Positions 9,236-18,441 of a stretch of DNA of 64,000 nucleotides are shown here, one piece after another. The notes below the pieces were generated by a model. The model ran no database searches. It worked only from the letters and a program-made list of their open reading frames with translations, and was not told the origin of the DNA. Location: NCBI GenBank assembly GCA_028554795.2, contig CM068838.1, forward strand, positions 131,263,428 through 131,327,427, given 5' to 3'. Every line of letters begins with the position of its first letter. Position 1 is the stretch's first letter. Position numbers and translations under genes: made by a program. Source of the DNA: Sinohyriopsis cumingii. Its lineage: Eukaryota > Mollusca > Bivalvia > Unionida > Unionidae.

Positions 9236-9690
9236 ATGGATACTTTACAAGAGAACATACGTGCTTTGCCTGTGGAGTTGAGAGACCGCATTTACCGAGA
9301 GCTGGTCAAAATACAAGTGAAACGTAAAGAACAGTTGCATCCGTTACGTCACGAGATCTTTAACCACTGGTACCTGAATGGTATAAAAGAACTGATTCGT
9401 CAGAAATTGTTTCAGTGGTCAGACCTTGTTCAATACTTCCAGGCCCCGATGATCCACATGTTCATAATTTTGGTTACTTTGAGATTCACCTAGAGCAACG
9501 TATTGAGAAAGACAAGTTAAAGGATTACCAACATATTTTACATGGAATCTACTTAGCGGAAGAGGAAACTTCTAATCGAACTCTGACGTTTCGGTTACAG
9601 TATGCAAGATTTAAATTTCCCAATGGAGAACGAAGATCTCTGGCTAGAAAGTACGTGTATTGTTTCCGAAACAAAGAGAGTATAAAAACA
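9236..9690 (+). pseudogene. F-box-like accessory protein, copy 2, broken
   Basis: Tandem duplicate of the gene at 8771, separated from it by 12 bp. The first 50 residues are almost identical to copy 1 (MDTLQENIRALPVELR), and later parts keep the same charged helices (KLKDYQHILHGIYLAEEETS). About one break. The better conservation of the F-box-like start suggests a recent duplication or stronger constraint there. Confidence 0.6.
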
Positions 9691-9697
9691 GGCTGCC

Positions 9698-10421
9698 ATG
9701 CCACGACTTTTATCACATGTAATTGAACAGATTCCGTGGAAGGAACTCAATGACCATATTCAAACCGTGGATCATTGCCATCGATTATTACAAGAACTGT
9801 ATCCATTCAATTTGGGTCGACAAGTGGTGTGTGTCTTAGTGACTTGTTTTCTAGGATTTCGTTTACCAGCCGATTCCTTGTGGACTCTTTTTACGATCAG
9901 TACTTACCATCCCAATGGCCTTAAATGGTCACGAAAGACTCCTTTTGCTCAAAGCCTTGCGTTTTCATCTGGATACTTCTCGACCTCTACGGGAAAAAAA
10001 GATTCGTCAACGTTTAGCTACCGAAGACGTGTATGACGATGTGTGTGTAGCTTGTGACTTACACCCCCACTGGACAGATGTCCGTGCCTGGAAAGAATGG
10101 GATTTTGAGGCTTGGACCCAAGAAGTGACCCAGTATGCACGAGAGTTGTTCAAGGAAAAAAGTCACTTTTCAACCTGTGTTAGTGACGGTGCCAAAAAAA
10201 AAAACGTCACCCAGGACAGGACAGTCGTGAACATGCCTGAAAGACCCTTTCGGGAGGACACTTGTGTGACCTTACCCCCTATAGAACTGGTGAGAACTTT
10301 ACCCAAAACATGTTGTACAGACACTTGTTTCTATTCCACGTTGATAATTTCGATGTGCCTTTTTTCGTTGTACTTAAGCCTTTGGCTTTTATGTATTTTT
10401 GTCTTTCGTATTCATGTTTAA
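9698..10421 (+). pseudogene. Unrecognised Polinton region with a C-terminal membrane segment, probably broken
   Basis: Overlapping open frames. The first begins MPRLLSHVIEQIPWKELNDH. The second begins MALNGHERLLLLKALRFHLD, is rich in Trp and charged residues in its middle, and ends in one strongly hydrophobic segment (IISMCLFSLYLSLWLLCIFV). A TATAAAAA lies at 9681. AATAAA follows at 10429. No family was recognised, and whether this is one gene or two is open. About one break. Confidence 0.4.
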
Positions 10422-10428
10422 AACATTC

Positions 10429-10434
10429 AATAAA
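10429..10434 (+). terminator. AATAAA polyadenylation signal
   Basis: Lies just after the frame ending at 10421 and just before the ATPase TATA box, a tight gene boundary. Confidence 0.5.
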
Positions 10435-10449
10435 CGTGTCCTGAAAAAG

Positions 10450-10457
10450 TATATAAA
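10450..10457 (+). promoter_or_regulatory. TATA box of the packaging ATPase
   Basis: TATATAAA exactly 54 bp before the ATG at 10504. Confidence 0.65.
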
Positions 10458-10503
10458 CTCTTGTCTTCTTTGTTTTCGTGTCACAAGTGACATTCCTCAC
10501 AGT

Positions 10504-11250
10504 ATGGCTACTTCTGCTCCCTCTTCCTCTACTGTCAAAGTCATCGACGAACACTTAGATCGTGCCAGTTGGGAGGCTTTGTATCTTCGCCATCCCTTTA
10601 ACATGCTCATTGCTGGACCTAGCGGTTCAGGTAAAACCGAATTCGTCAAACGTTTGATCGAACATAAACATCATTTGATCGATCGACCACCTCAGCGGAT
10701 CGTGTGGTGTTACAAAGAGTGGCAATCGGCGTACAGTCTCTTGCGAGAAAGTCAAGGCGAATCCATCGTGTTTGTGGAAGGCATTCCTAAAGAAGACGAC
10801 GGCATCGTCTCTGACTCCCGTCAAACCCATTTGGTCATTTTCGACGACATGTTAGGAGAAGACGAAGAAGAAATTAAACTGTAGTTCACGCGCAAAGGGC
10901 ATCACCGTAATGCCAGTGTCGTTTACATCACCCAAAATTTGTTTCAACAAAGTAAAGCCCATCGTACCATCAGTCTCAATGCGCATTACGTGGTCTTGTT
11001 TAAAAGCCCTCGAGATAAATCGCAAGTGCAAGTCTTAGCCAAACAGTTAGGAACGCCTTGGCTGACTCAGGCGTACGACGATGCCACTCAAACACCACAC
11101 GCCTATTTACTCGTCGATTTGAAACCTACGACCCCCGATGATTTGCGATTTCGTACCCACTTGTTTCACCACTGGTGCCAAGACGGAGGGCCTGTAATGT
11201 ACACGTCTCCGTCCTCGACTTCATTTCACTCCAAAAAAATCTATAAAAAT
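10504..11250 (+). pseudogene. FtsK/HerA-type genome-packaging ATPase (Polinton ATP), broken
   Basis: Starts MATSAPSSSTVKVID. Walker A is GPSGSGKT at residues 38-45, and Walker B is LVIFDDM around residue 115. The conserved later part includes VYITQNLF and SLNAHYVVLFKSPRD, typical of Polinton and adenovirus-like packaging ATPases. The enzyme drives DNA into preformed capsids. About one break. The end is set near 11250 from the usual family length of about 250 residues, and a new TATA box follows at 11242. Confidence 0.88.
11242..11248 (+). promoter_or_regulatory. TATA box inside the end of the ATPase region
   Basis: TATAAAA, 45 bp before the ATG at 11287. It suggests that the downstream basic-protein gene is expressed separately. 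Confidence 0.5.
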
Positions 11251-11286
11251 CTCAGACACTTTTCGTCTGTCTCTCACAGTTTGAAC

Positions 11287-12118
11287 ATGACGTCCCTTCA
11301 GTCACATCTTCCCGTCAAATTGATTCGTGCCTTGTATGGCATCAGTCGAGAAAAAAATCCACAAATACGAGCTCGTGTCTTAGAAGCTAGTCTCAAAGAA
11401 GTCTTACGATGGTTCACGGTGACAGCACGTCAATTACTCCAAGGGATCATTCAGATTCCTCATCAAACCAAACGCTTTTTTGATCGAAACAAAGTCGCTT
11501 TGACCCAACTGGCCGATCCCCGCATCGACACTAAACCAAAAAACAAATCATTTGGAAACCTGGAGGGAGCGGTACTCTAGGAGGGGTCATCATTCGCTCT
11601 CTCTTAAGATGGGATCCTAATGCTCCCAAAGTTCTTCCCAAGAAAAAAGAAGTCAAACGAAGCTCGCAGAAGAAGAAAAAGAGCCACGGTGGCAAGACCA
11701 GGTCCCCAAGGAGAAACGTGTCTCCAAGAACTTCTTCAGTGGCGTTACCCTTCTCTTACCAGACACCACCCCGCAAAAAGAAAAGCCCCAGAAAAAGAAA
11801 CAGAGAAAAAGTCCCCAGAAAAAGAAAAGCTCACAGAAGAAAACTAGTCGCAAGAGAGGCACTTCAACCAGAACGCAACCTTACACTCGCAAACCACGAC
11901 CTGTGACGACGGTGACCGCGTCTCCGGTAGCCTCAGGTTCAGTCACTTCTCCGTTGATGACACCAAGAACTGAAGAGTACTTGGAGACGTTGATCACACC
12001 AAGAACGTCTCCGTTGATGACCCCAAGAACTTCCCCAGTGGCAGGACCCTCCAATTTAGCGGCAGTGTCCGCTGCTCACAAAGTACCTTCTCCCAAAATC
12101 AAAGTCCAAGAAAGATAG
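11287..12118 (+). pseudogene. Basic core-like protein region, broken
   Basis: N-terminal part MTSLQSHLPVKLIRALYG is followed by helical segments. Further on are dense Lys/Arg/Ser/Pro stretches (RKKKSPRKRNREKVPRKRK) and a repeated TPRTSP motif near the end (LMTPRTEEYLETLITPRTSP). Composition resembles DNA-condensing core proteins of adenoviruses. No specific family match can be claimed. Two or three breaks. Confidence 0.5.
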
Positions 12119-12121
12119 GGC

Positions 12122-12259
12122 ATGTTACAAAGTTTACTGGATTTGTCCAAGCAAGAACTGGCTCGATTTAGTCCGTTGCGTACCCCTGCACGACGTGTCA
12201 TGCCTGTCCTGAAGTTGATACGACGTAAAGACAATCAGTGGCGACGCGTTCCAGTATAA
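12122..12259 (+). CDS. Small basic protein, 45 aa
   Basis: MLQSLLDLSKQELARFSPLR then TPARRVMPVLKLIRRKD and a basic end. It may be a stand-alone gene or the tail of the preceding core-like protein. Its stop overlaps the TATA box at 12255. Not recognised. Confidence 0.4.
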   Translation: MLQSLLDLSKQELARFSPLRTPARRVMPVLKLIRRKDNQWRRVPV

Positions 12260-12265
12260 AAAAGG
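12255..12265 (+). promoter_or_regulatory. TATA box
   Basis: TATAAAAAAGG, 60 bp before the ATG at 12315, heading the pX-like region. Confidence 0.5.
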
Positions 12266-12314
12266 TCTGTGACTAAGTAGGGGTATCAGTGTTTTTGGTG
12301 CTGAAGACTCAAAG

Positions 12315-12717
12315 ATGACACCCTCCAGAAAAAAATCCCTCTTCTAAAACCCAAGGAAAGAAAAGGAAAGGACTGCCTCCTCGTTTAGTCAAACATGGGG
12401 ACATGTTATCTGTCCTCTCCAAAGCTTCTCCACCTCTACGAAAAAAACTCATTCAATCAGCCTCCAAAGAGGTCATCGATACCGTGTGCGAATGTTGTTT
12501 GAACGTGTTGAAAGGCACGATCCCTTTTTCCAAACACCAGAAACAATGCTTAGGCAAACATCGTCACGTTCTTCGCCAAATGGTTCAAAAGAAAATTCCC
12601 TTTCGTCAAACACAGAAGATGTTGGTCCAACGTGGAGGAATTTTACCCCTCTTGCTAGGCCCATTGCTGAAAGGAGTCTTGGGAACCATGTTGGGAGGAC
12701 TGGTGGGAGCAAGATAA
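12315..12717 (+). pseudogene. Small pX-like virion protein with Gly-rich hydrophobic tail, broken
   Basis: The main open part starts at 12403. It is helical and basic with paired Cys (CECC, then a K-H-x4-C), and its tail reads RGGILPLLLGPLLKGVLGTM followed by Gly-Gly. Proteins with this basic then RGGILP-type hydrophobic tail recur in Polintons and have been compared with adenovirus pX. A membrane-active or DNA-binding virion role is inference. About one break. Confidence 0.55.
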
Positions 12718-12765
12718 AAAGGCCCTCGGAAGTCCCAAGATCTCAGAATTAACCCCTGACATCCC

Positions 12766-13389
12766 ATGGAAGGACGAAAACTAGCTTTAGTGCCTTACAA
12801 ACGATGGATGGAATACCATCGATGGCAAGAACAACGCACCCCGCATTTACCTCCCAATCCCAATTTGAGCGAAATGTCCTAGTTACAACACGAATTGCAG
12901 TCCTTGATGGATCTCCAAGATTTGTCCGAAACAGAAAAATCGCAAAAGTACGGTCAACTCTTGCAACGACTGCAACTCTTTCACCAGAAAGCTTTAGACG
13001 AAACAGCTCTACCCGCTCTGAAAGATTTTAAGACCTTGATGAAAAGTCCAGCACCATCGCCAGTACCACTACCACCACTACCAGTGACCAAGACAGAAAA
13101 AGGAGAAGAAGAGGAAGGGTTTCAAACTCCACCAGAAAAAGTACGCAAGTTAACAACACCACCTACCTCCAGAATTGGATGGATTAAAAAGATGATGACC
13201 TCCCCTTCTTCATCAGAAGAGAAAAAAAAGGTGAAGACAGAAGTGAAACAAAAAAAAATATCCCCTGTTCAGACATCCTCCTCCTCCTCCTCGACACCTA
13301 TTGCCGGCCGCACACGCAAAGCATTACAATCCAAGAAAGTACCCCAAGCGAGAAAGAGTAGCATCTTCCAAGAGTGGGTGCCTTATTAA
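12766..13389 (+). pseudogene. Polinton protein with ALVPYKRW start and Ser/Pro/Lys-rich tail, broken
   Basis: Starts MEGRKLALVPYKRWMEYHRW, an N-terminal ALVPY-type motif that I believe recurs in Polinton proteins next to the integrase. The middle is helical (SETEKSQKYGQLLQRLQLFH), and the last third is Ser/Pro/Lys-rich and low in complexity. Role unknown. About one break. It ends 15 bp before the integrase. Confidence 0.5.
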
Positions 13390-13404
13390 CAAACAAACCA
13401 ACAA

Positions 13405-14514
13405 ATGGAAAAACTCTTAGCCAGCATTTACTACGATCCCTCCCATCCTGCAGGTTACGCAGGAGTTCAAAAATTGTATCGTGCTGCCAAAACTCGACTG
13501 AAAAGTATCCGTATACCTCAAGTGCAACGATGGTTACAAGAACAAGCTACCTACACTTTACACAAACCCATTCGACGCAAGTTTTCCAGAAGTCGCACCC
13601 GAGTGGAAGGCATCGATCATCAATGGCAAGTCGATTTAGCCGATGTCTCTCATTTGGCCAGCTACAATCGTGGCTACAAATATTTGTTTTGTGTCATCGA
13701 CGTCTTTTCCAAATTTGCCTGGGTCGTACGCTTGACTTCCAAATCGAGCAGCGAGTTAGTGCGAGCCCTGCAACGGGTGTTGAAACAAAGCGGTCGTCAC
13801 CCTCTTCGATGGCAAACGGACAAAGGCACCGAATTTCTGAACCAAGCTTTCCAAAAAGAATTAAAGAAACGTGACATTCATTTTTTTGCCACCGAGAATC
13901 CTGAAACCAAAGCCAGCATCGTGGAACGTTTTCAACGCACTTTGAAAGAACGCATGTGGAAATATTTTACGCATCACCACACTCTGAAGTGCATCGACAT
14001 CTTACCACACCTGGTGCAAGCTTACAACCAATCTTACCATCGAAGCATTGGATGTGCCCCGCAAGAAGTGACTCCCGACAACGAAGTGCTGATGTTTGAG
14101 CGCCTGTTTGGTGCGTCCCCGACGAGGGCTGTCCCCAAGAAAAGTGGAGTGTTGGACGTAGGAGATTGGGTACGCATTGGCAAAATCAAACGCACTTTCG
14201 ACAAAGGTTACTTACCTAACTGGACCACCGAATTGTTTCGTGTCACTGGACGAGTGCATGGTCGTCATCCTGCCGTCTATAAATTGGAAGACATGAACGG
14301 AGAAGTGTTCAAAGGAACGTTTTATTTGCCCGAGTTACAACGTGTCGCCAAAAAAGAAGACGACGTGTACGACATCGAAAGCATTCTCGAGCGCAGAACC
14401 CGTAAAGTGGGTAAACGACGTGTCAAAGAAGTCAAAGTACGTTGGAAAGGATATCCGCCCAGTTTTGATTCTTGGATCGACGCTTCGCAAGTCATCGACT
14501 ATAAAAAGAAGTGA
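13405..14514 (+). CDS. Retrovirus-like integrase with chromodomain (Polinton INT), 369 aa
   Basis: Inserts the element and makes the 6-bp duplication. The catalytic core shows D77 (HQWQVDLAD), D139 (WQTDKGTEF) and E174 (ASIVERFQ), a D,D-35-E arrangement. An SH3-like C-terminal domain follows (GDWVRIGKIKRTFDKGYLPN). From about residue 320 there is a chromodomain (YDIESILERR, VRWKGYPPSFDSWI). The N-terminal zinc-binding part looks reduced. Chromodomains on integrases can direct insertion to particular chromatin. Length is normal and the frame looks whole. Its stop overlaps a TATAAAAAG that may serve the next gene. Confidence 0.95.
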   Translation: MEKLLASIYYDPSHPAGYAGVQKLYRAAKTRLKSIRIPQVQRWLQEQATYTLHKPIRRKFSRSRTRVEGIDHQWQVDLADVSHLASYNRGYKYLFCVIDVFSKFAWVVRLTSKSSSELVRALQRVLKQSGRHPLRWQTDKGTEFLNQAFQKELKKRDIHFFATENPETKASIVERFQRTLKERMWKYFTHHHTLKCIDILPHLVQAYNQSYHRSIGCAPQEVTPDNEVLMFERLFGASPTRAVPKKSGVLDVGDWVRIGKIKRTFDKGYLPNWTTELFRVTGRVHGRHPAVYKLEDMNGEVFKGTFYLPELQRVAKKEDDVYDIESILERRTRKVGKRRVKEVKVRWKGYPPSFDSWIDASQVIDYKKK

Positions 14515-14930
14515 CCATCATACCCTTTCACACAGACGCAGCTACGTCGACCACTCCTTCACCCAGTTCTTCTCTGCAAGATTTACAGAAACAACCCTTG
14601 TGGGTGTGGTGTGGAGAACGTGTGCCTAAAACGCAAATCGTCTTTTTCTGCCAAATCTTCGTGGTGTATTGTGTCATCGGGGCAGCCATTGCCAGTCTGA
14701 GTTTGCAACAAGGAGACAAACAATTGTGGACCATTTTATTGGGCAGTTGCATCGGTTACCTGCTTCCTAATCCCTCCCTGAAATTCACCTCGAACGGGAA
14801 CCCCGGGAACCTTGTGTCCAGTGCCAGTGCCAGTCACCACTCCTATAACAACAATAACCCCATTTTGGGCGGAGACACACCTCTGACGTCCAGTAACCCC
14901 TCGGACAGCCAAAGAACTCTGGAATTATGA
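14511..14930 (+). CDS. Two-span membrane protein typical of Polintons, start unclear
   Basis: About 135 codons. Ser/Thr/Pro N-terminus, then LWVWCGERVPKTQIVFFCQI leading into a first membrane span, a second span ending in GYLLPNP, and an Asn/Ser-rich tail. A W-CGxRVPxxQ then GYxLPxP layout recurs in Polinton proteins placed between integrase and penton. The start codon is unclear. Its last bases overlap the start of the penton gene. Probably a virion or assembly protein. Confidence 0.55.
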   Translation: MTIIPFHTDAATSTTPSPSSSLQDLQKQPLWVWCGERVPKTQIVFFCQIFVVYCVIGAAIASLSLQQGDKQLWTILLGSCIGYLLPNPSLKFTSNGNPGNLVSSASASHHSYNNNNPILGGDTPLTSSNPSDSQRTLEL

Positions 14931-15849
14931 GCAATAACAACCAATTTTACTTAACCTTACCCAGTGACATTTCCATGGAGGTGTTTCCCAAGAACACGTT
15001 GTGCTGTTACACGGCCAAATTACCTCAGGCCATCCCATTAGATCACGAAGCCCATTGGGAAGTGGCTTTAGTGGAAATCATTCACCCGACCCAAGTCCTC
15101 AATGTCCTTCCTAATCAAAATTCTTTTACGGTGGAAGTTCATGACGAGCCAATGCAAAAATACTTGAATACCCATGTCAAATATGATCACAAAACCTATG
15201 ATGACAAAACTCAAAAGTGGTCCTACCACTTGTTCATTCCCCCAGGCTATCATTTTAGTGGTCAACATTTGGTCAGCACATTACCTCCAGATTTAATGTC
15301 GTGTTTCTGAAAGCTTTGGAAAGTGTCAAAAAAAGTGTCACCATGGAGTACCACAAAGCAGCTCGTCGCTTCTTGATTAAATTTGACGGGGGTAAAATCG
15401 TGTCCATTTTATTTTGTCCTGAATTGTTTGACATGTTGGGCGGAGACATGGACATGAGAATGGTCATGATCAAGAAAAACGAATTACCAATCATTTACGA
15501 CAACGAGTCTTTTAGCAAGTTATTTCGTTCCCCGGTAGAACTGAACCAAGGACTGAATTTGATGTTTGTGTACTCCGATGTGGTGGAGTACAACGTGGTG
15601 GGACACACCTCCGTACCGTTACTGCGTGTCATTCCTTTCAAAGTGGATTCTACCGCTGACGAGGAAGGTGGAAACACTTATCACGTCCTCCGAGAATTTG
15701 TACATCCTCACTATTTGCCCGTCAGCAAGTCTTATTTGGACACGGTCAACATTACTATAAAAGGAGATCTGGGACAAAATATTTCATTCACCAAAGGGAA
15801 AGTCACGGTGAAACTCCATTTTCGAAAACGGTTCTCTCACGACTCGTAA
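14927..15849 (+). pseudogene. Penton-like minor capsid protein, broken
   Basis: Starts MSNNNQFYLTLPSDISMEVF, with WEVALVEIIHPTQ early. Later come YSDVVEYNVVGHTSVPLLRV and a VKLHFRKRF end. These are the conserved blocks of the single-jelly-roll minor capsid (penton) protein of Polintons and adintoviruses, which forms the five-fold vertices. Total length fits the family. About one break. The start overlaps the end of the membrane-protein gene. Confidence 0.85.
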
Positions 15850-15852
15850 GTC

Positions 15853-16578
15853 ATGTATCCAGTGTACCAAGGGGTTGCACGACAGCGAGGACACGGTTTA
15901 GGAGATATGTTAAAATCGGCCTTTCGTTCGGTGGCCCCGGTGTTGAAACCGATGGTGACACGCGGATTGCACGCCTTGAAAGATGCGGCATTGACACAAG
16001 GCAAAGAATTTCTCCAAAATGTCATCATCGACAAACAAAACCCCAAAGAAGCTTTCCTGAGGGCAGGCAAAAATGTCTTGCTGCAAACGGGTGAAGATGA
16101 ACTCCCTCATCGCAAACCTCAAGACCATCAAGCTTATGTGATCAACACGGACGACAGTCATCTCCCAGGAACCCACTGGGTAGCCGTCTACTTTCCTCAA
16201 GAAGGATGTGTGGAATATTTCGATTTGTATGGATTGCCTCCTTTGGAAGACGATATCATTGACTTTATGAGAAGAAATGCTCAGACCACCCGATTCAATA
16301 ATGTGAAATTACAAGGCACAGATTCCTTGGTGTGTGGACAATATTGCGTGTATTTTCTGCATCATCGCAGCCTGGGCTATTCCTTAGAACATTTAGTAAC
16401 TCATTTTGATCCTCGTTCTTCTTCTAGAAACTATGTGAAAGTAGATCGATGGTTTTGTGACCAGTATGCTTATCTTTTGTCTCCAGCTAGGAAACGTAGT
16501 GTCCATCAATGGCCTAATGACTTCCAACAGTGGAAATCACAATTTCATTCACAACGTTGTCAGCCCTGTCCAAAATAG
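15853..16578 (+). pseudogene. pVI-like and adenain-like protease reading frame, 241 codons
   Basis: The N-terminal part MYPVYQGVARQRGHGLGDML matches the pVI-like minor virion protein of Polintons. The C-terminal part carries protease blocks: GTHWVAVYF (catalytic His), YFDLYGLPP (acid residue) and CGQYCVYFL (catalytic Cys), as in adenovirus protease and Ulp1 cysteine peptidases. In most Polintons these are separate products, so this frame is atypical and counted among the broken parts. The protease matures virion proteins. Confidence 0.8.
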
Positions 16579-16688
16579 TGTGTGAGTTGAAAAAAAAATG
16601 TTTGGTATTTGAAAAAAATGTTTGATATTATATTGTTGGATTATTGTTAAAAAATGTTAGAGTTGTTTGTTAGTGTTAAGTGATTTTG

Positions 16689-16694
16689 AATAAA
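16689..16694 (+). terminator. AATAAA after the virion gene block
   Basis: About 110 bp after the stop at 16578, in a T/A-rich gap (16579-16781) with no other feature. It marks the end of the core gene block, after which the histone-type-terminated cassettes begin. Confidence 0.55.
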
Positions 16695-16819
16695 AAATGT
16701 TGTTTTGAAAAAAATGCCTTTGTGGTTTGTTTGGCTATAAGAATTTTGATTCATACGCTTTGACTTCTCTCTATCTCTCTCATGACACTCATTGAACGTT
16801 CCGGCTCGAAAACCGTGGA

Positions 16820-16857
16820 GGGATGTTTTCCTTCACGTCCGCGCTTTGACTTTAAAA
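16820..16857 (+). promoter_or_regulatory. Right-end promoter module, copy 1
   Basis: TGTTTTCCTTCACGTC, then CGCGCTTTGAC and TTTAAAA (16851-16857), 60 bp before the ATG at 16911. The module recurs before the next two genes. In this copy the TATA is a weaker TTTAAAA. Confidence 0.65.
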
Positions 16858-16910
16858 CAGGGGGCAGTTTCCAGTCTAACCATCCATTGTCGATTCATCC
16901 TCCTACGAAG

Positions 16911-17273
16911 ATGTGCTCCAAACTAGCTAAGCTAAACGAAGCCTACGTGAATTTGCATAGGGTCAGACACAGTCTGATACCGAAGCCAGAAGAGACAGAG
17001 AATGTGAGAATGTTAAAAGTCACTGAAGACCTGATAGAAGAGCTCTTCAGAGAAGAAATGAACAGGGAGAAAGAAGAATGGACAGAAAAGTACAGACTTC
17101 AGAAACAGCAGAGAGAGCAGCAACAGCAACAACAACAGCAGCAGCAACCTGAACCTGACAGAGGCTTTGTCGATTGTCGTATCGATACCAAAGAGTACTT
17201 CTTCTCTTTCCGAAGAAGCAGACCTATCGTCAGAAAGTCTATCGTTAGAGGACGTCGCATTCTTAGAAACTAA
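16911..17273 (+). CDS. Right-end helical accessory protein 1, 120 aa
   Basis: The start at 16911 is chosen because it is placed like the start of the paralogue at 17762, after the shared promoter module and a matching leader. An upstream in-frame ATG at 16782 lies before the module. MCSKLAKLNEAYVNLHRVRH aligns with the paralogue start MNTRLAKLLELHVHLEYAR. Then comes a charged helix (EDLIEELFREEMNREKEEW), a run of about ten Gln, and a basic Arg/Ser/Ile tail. Not recognised in known families. It ends 48 bp before a histone-type stem-loop. It looks whole. Confidence 0.65.
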   Translation: MCSKLAKLNEAYVNLHRVRHSLIPKPEETENVRMLKVTEDLIEELFREEMNREKEEWTEKYRLQKQQREQQQQQQQQQQPEPDRGFVDCRIDTKEYFFSFRRSRPIVRKSIVRGRRILRN

Positions 17274-17321
17274 AAGATCGCCCTAGCTTCAACTTCACGC
17301 AAGCAAAAAAAAAAAAAAAAC

Positions 17322-17337
17322 AGCCCTTTTCAGGGTT
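17322..17337 (+). terminator. Histone-type 3' stem-loop of right-end gene 1
   Basis: AGCCCTTTTCAGGGTT: 6-bp stem with one G-T pair, TTTC loop, an A-rich run before it and ACCCA after it, then purine-rich GGAAAAGAAATAAC. It lies within 65 bp of the stop at 17273. Confidence 0.8.
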
Positions 17338-17340
17338 ACC

Positions 17341-17676
17341 CAAATCTCTGGAAAAGAAATAACAATCGATTTGCCAATGTGTGCATGTAGAGTAGTGTGA
17401 ATATAAACATTGACTCTTTTCTGGTGTGATTGTATGTGTTTGTGTTTGTAAGCATCCACGTACGTTTGTGTGGATAGTAGATAATGTTTTTTGATGTTTG
17501 ACGTGTGGGAATAGTAGATTTGGGGTTTGTTTATTGCTGTTCCGCGTATGTGGATAGTATATTATTTTTAATGAAAAATTTTAAAATAGTAATGGGTAGT
17601 AAAAAAATTGAGTGAGTGTTTCTTTTAGGTCCGCGCGTTGTTTGGTCATGATCTAGGTAATATAAATTTTTTTTAT
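17341..17676 (+). repeat. Spacer with repeated GTGTGGATAGTAGAT motifs (unit 1)
   Basis: Non-coding spacer between right-end genes 1 and 2. It carries GTGGATAGTAGAT-type motifs, a GTACGTTTGTGTGG motif and ATGATCTAGGTAATATAAAT. The same order recurs at 18118-18510, so the spacers duplicated together with the genes. Confidence 0.7.
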
Positions 17677-17714
17677 GGGATGTTTTCCTTCACGTCTGCA
17701 CTTTTAGTATAAAT
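17677..17714 (+). promoter_or_regulatory. Right-end promoter module, copy 2
   Basis: GGGATGTTTTCCTTCACGTC then TATAAAT at 17708-17714, exactly 54 bp before the ATG at 17762. It is preceded by a partial second module (GTCCGCGCGTT with ATCTAGGTAATATAAAT) at about 17628-17668. Confidence 0.7.
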
Positions 17715-17761
17715 TGAAAATCGCTCGGCAGTCTAGCTACCCTTGTCGATTGATCAAGAGA

Positions 17762-18070
17762 ATGAACACCAGACTAGCAAAACTGCTTGAACTTCATGTA
17801 CACCTGGAATATGCCAGGTGTATAGTGAATGAGCTGGCTGCAGAGGACATCGTAGAAGAGGCAAGGATAAAGAAAGAAGAGGAGGAGAGAAGACAGAGGG
17901 AAGATGAGGAAAAGAAAATAGGAGAGAGGATGTTGTATAAAATTCCAGAGACAGAGGATTGGGGTGCTGAAGAAAATCATCCCGCCTCTGCACTCCCAAG
18001 AAAAAAAGTAAAAGGAGACTGGGGAAGAAGATGTGTGTGTGGTGCCAGGCCTGGAAGGTGCCATCATTAA
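17762..18070 (+). CDS. Right-end helical accessory protein 2, 102 aa
   Basis: MNTRLAKLLELHVHLEYAR start, then an acidic-basic helix (EEARIKKEEEERRQREDEEK) and a Cys/Arg-rich tail (WGRRCVCGARPGRCHH). A paralogue of the gene at 16911 by start sequence, promoter and 3' signal, but the C-terminal parts differ. The start lies 54 bp after its TATA. A histone-type stem-loop follows after 29 bp. Function unknown. It looks whole. Confidence 0.65.
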   Translation: MNTRLAKLLELHVHLEYARCIVNELAAEDIVEEARIKKEEEERRQREDEEKKIGERMLYKIPETEDWGAEENHPASALPRKKVKGDWGRRCVCGARPGRCHH

Positions 18071-18099
18071 CCAGGTATCACTGGAGTTCAAAAACAAGC

Positions 18100-18115
18100 A
18101 GCCCTTTTCAGGGCT
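18100..18115 (+). terminator. Histone-type 3' stem-loop of right-end gene 2
   Basis: AGCCCTTTTCAGGGCT with a 6-bp stem and TTTC loop, followed by ACCCA and purine-rich CTAGAAAAGAAATAG. Its 3' flank (TTGCCAATGTGTG) matches the flank of the stem-loop at 17322. Confidence 0.85.
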
Positions 18116-18117
18116 AC

Positions 18118-18204
18118 CCAATACTCTAGAAAAGAAATAGTAATCAAATTGCCAATGTGTGTATGTAGAGTAGTGTGAATATAAACACTGACTCTTTTTT
18201 TAAA

Positions 18205-18256
<52 letters not shown>

Positions 18257-18440
18257 TAAGCGCTCACGTACGTTTGTGTGGATAGTAGATTATTGGGTTA
18301 TGTAAGAGCTTAAGTTGGTTTGTGCGGATAGTAGATTAGGGTTTCATTTTAATGCTTTGCGTGTGTGGATAGTAGATTTGGGGTTTGTTTATTGCTGCTT
18401 CACGTATGTGGATAGTAGATAATATAAGATGAGAAAAAGT
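18118..18440 (+). repeat. Spacer with repeated GTGTGGATAGTAGAT motifs (unit 2) and (TG)n
   Basis: Second copy of the cassette spacer. It contains a (TG)n microsatellite at about 18207-18253 and at least four GGATAGTAGAT motifs, in the same order as at 17341-17676. Confidence 0.75.
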
Positions 18441-18441
18441 A

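Noticed and set aside
16782-16910. Upstream ATG at 16782 as start of right-end gene 1
   Set aside because: It lies before the promoter module; the paralogue at 17762 supports 16911 as the start.
17341-18440. CRISPR-like array of GGATAGTAGAT repeats
   Set aside because: Repeats are short and irregular, lie in a eukaryotic element, and are explained by cassette duplication.
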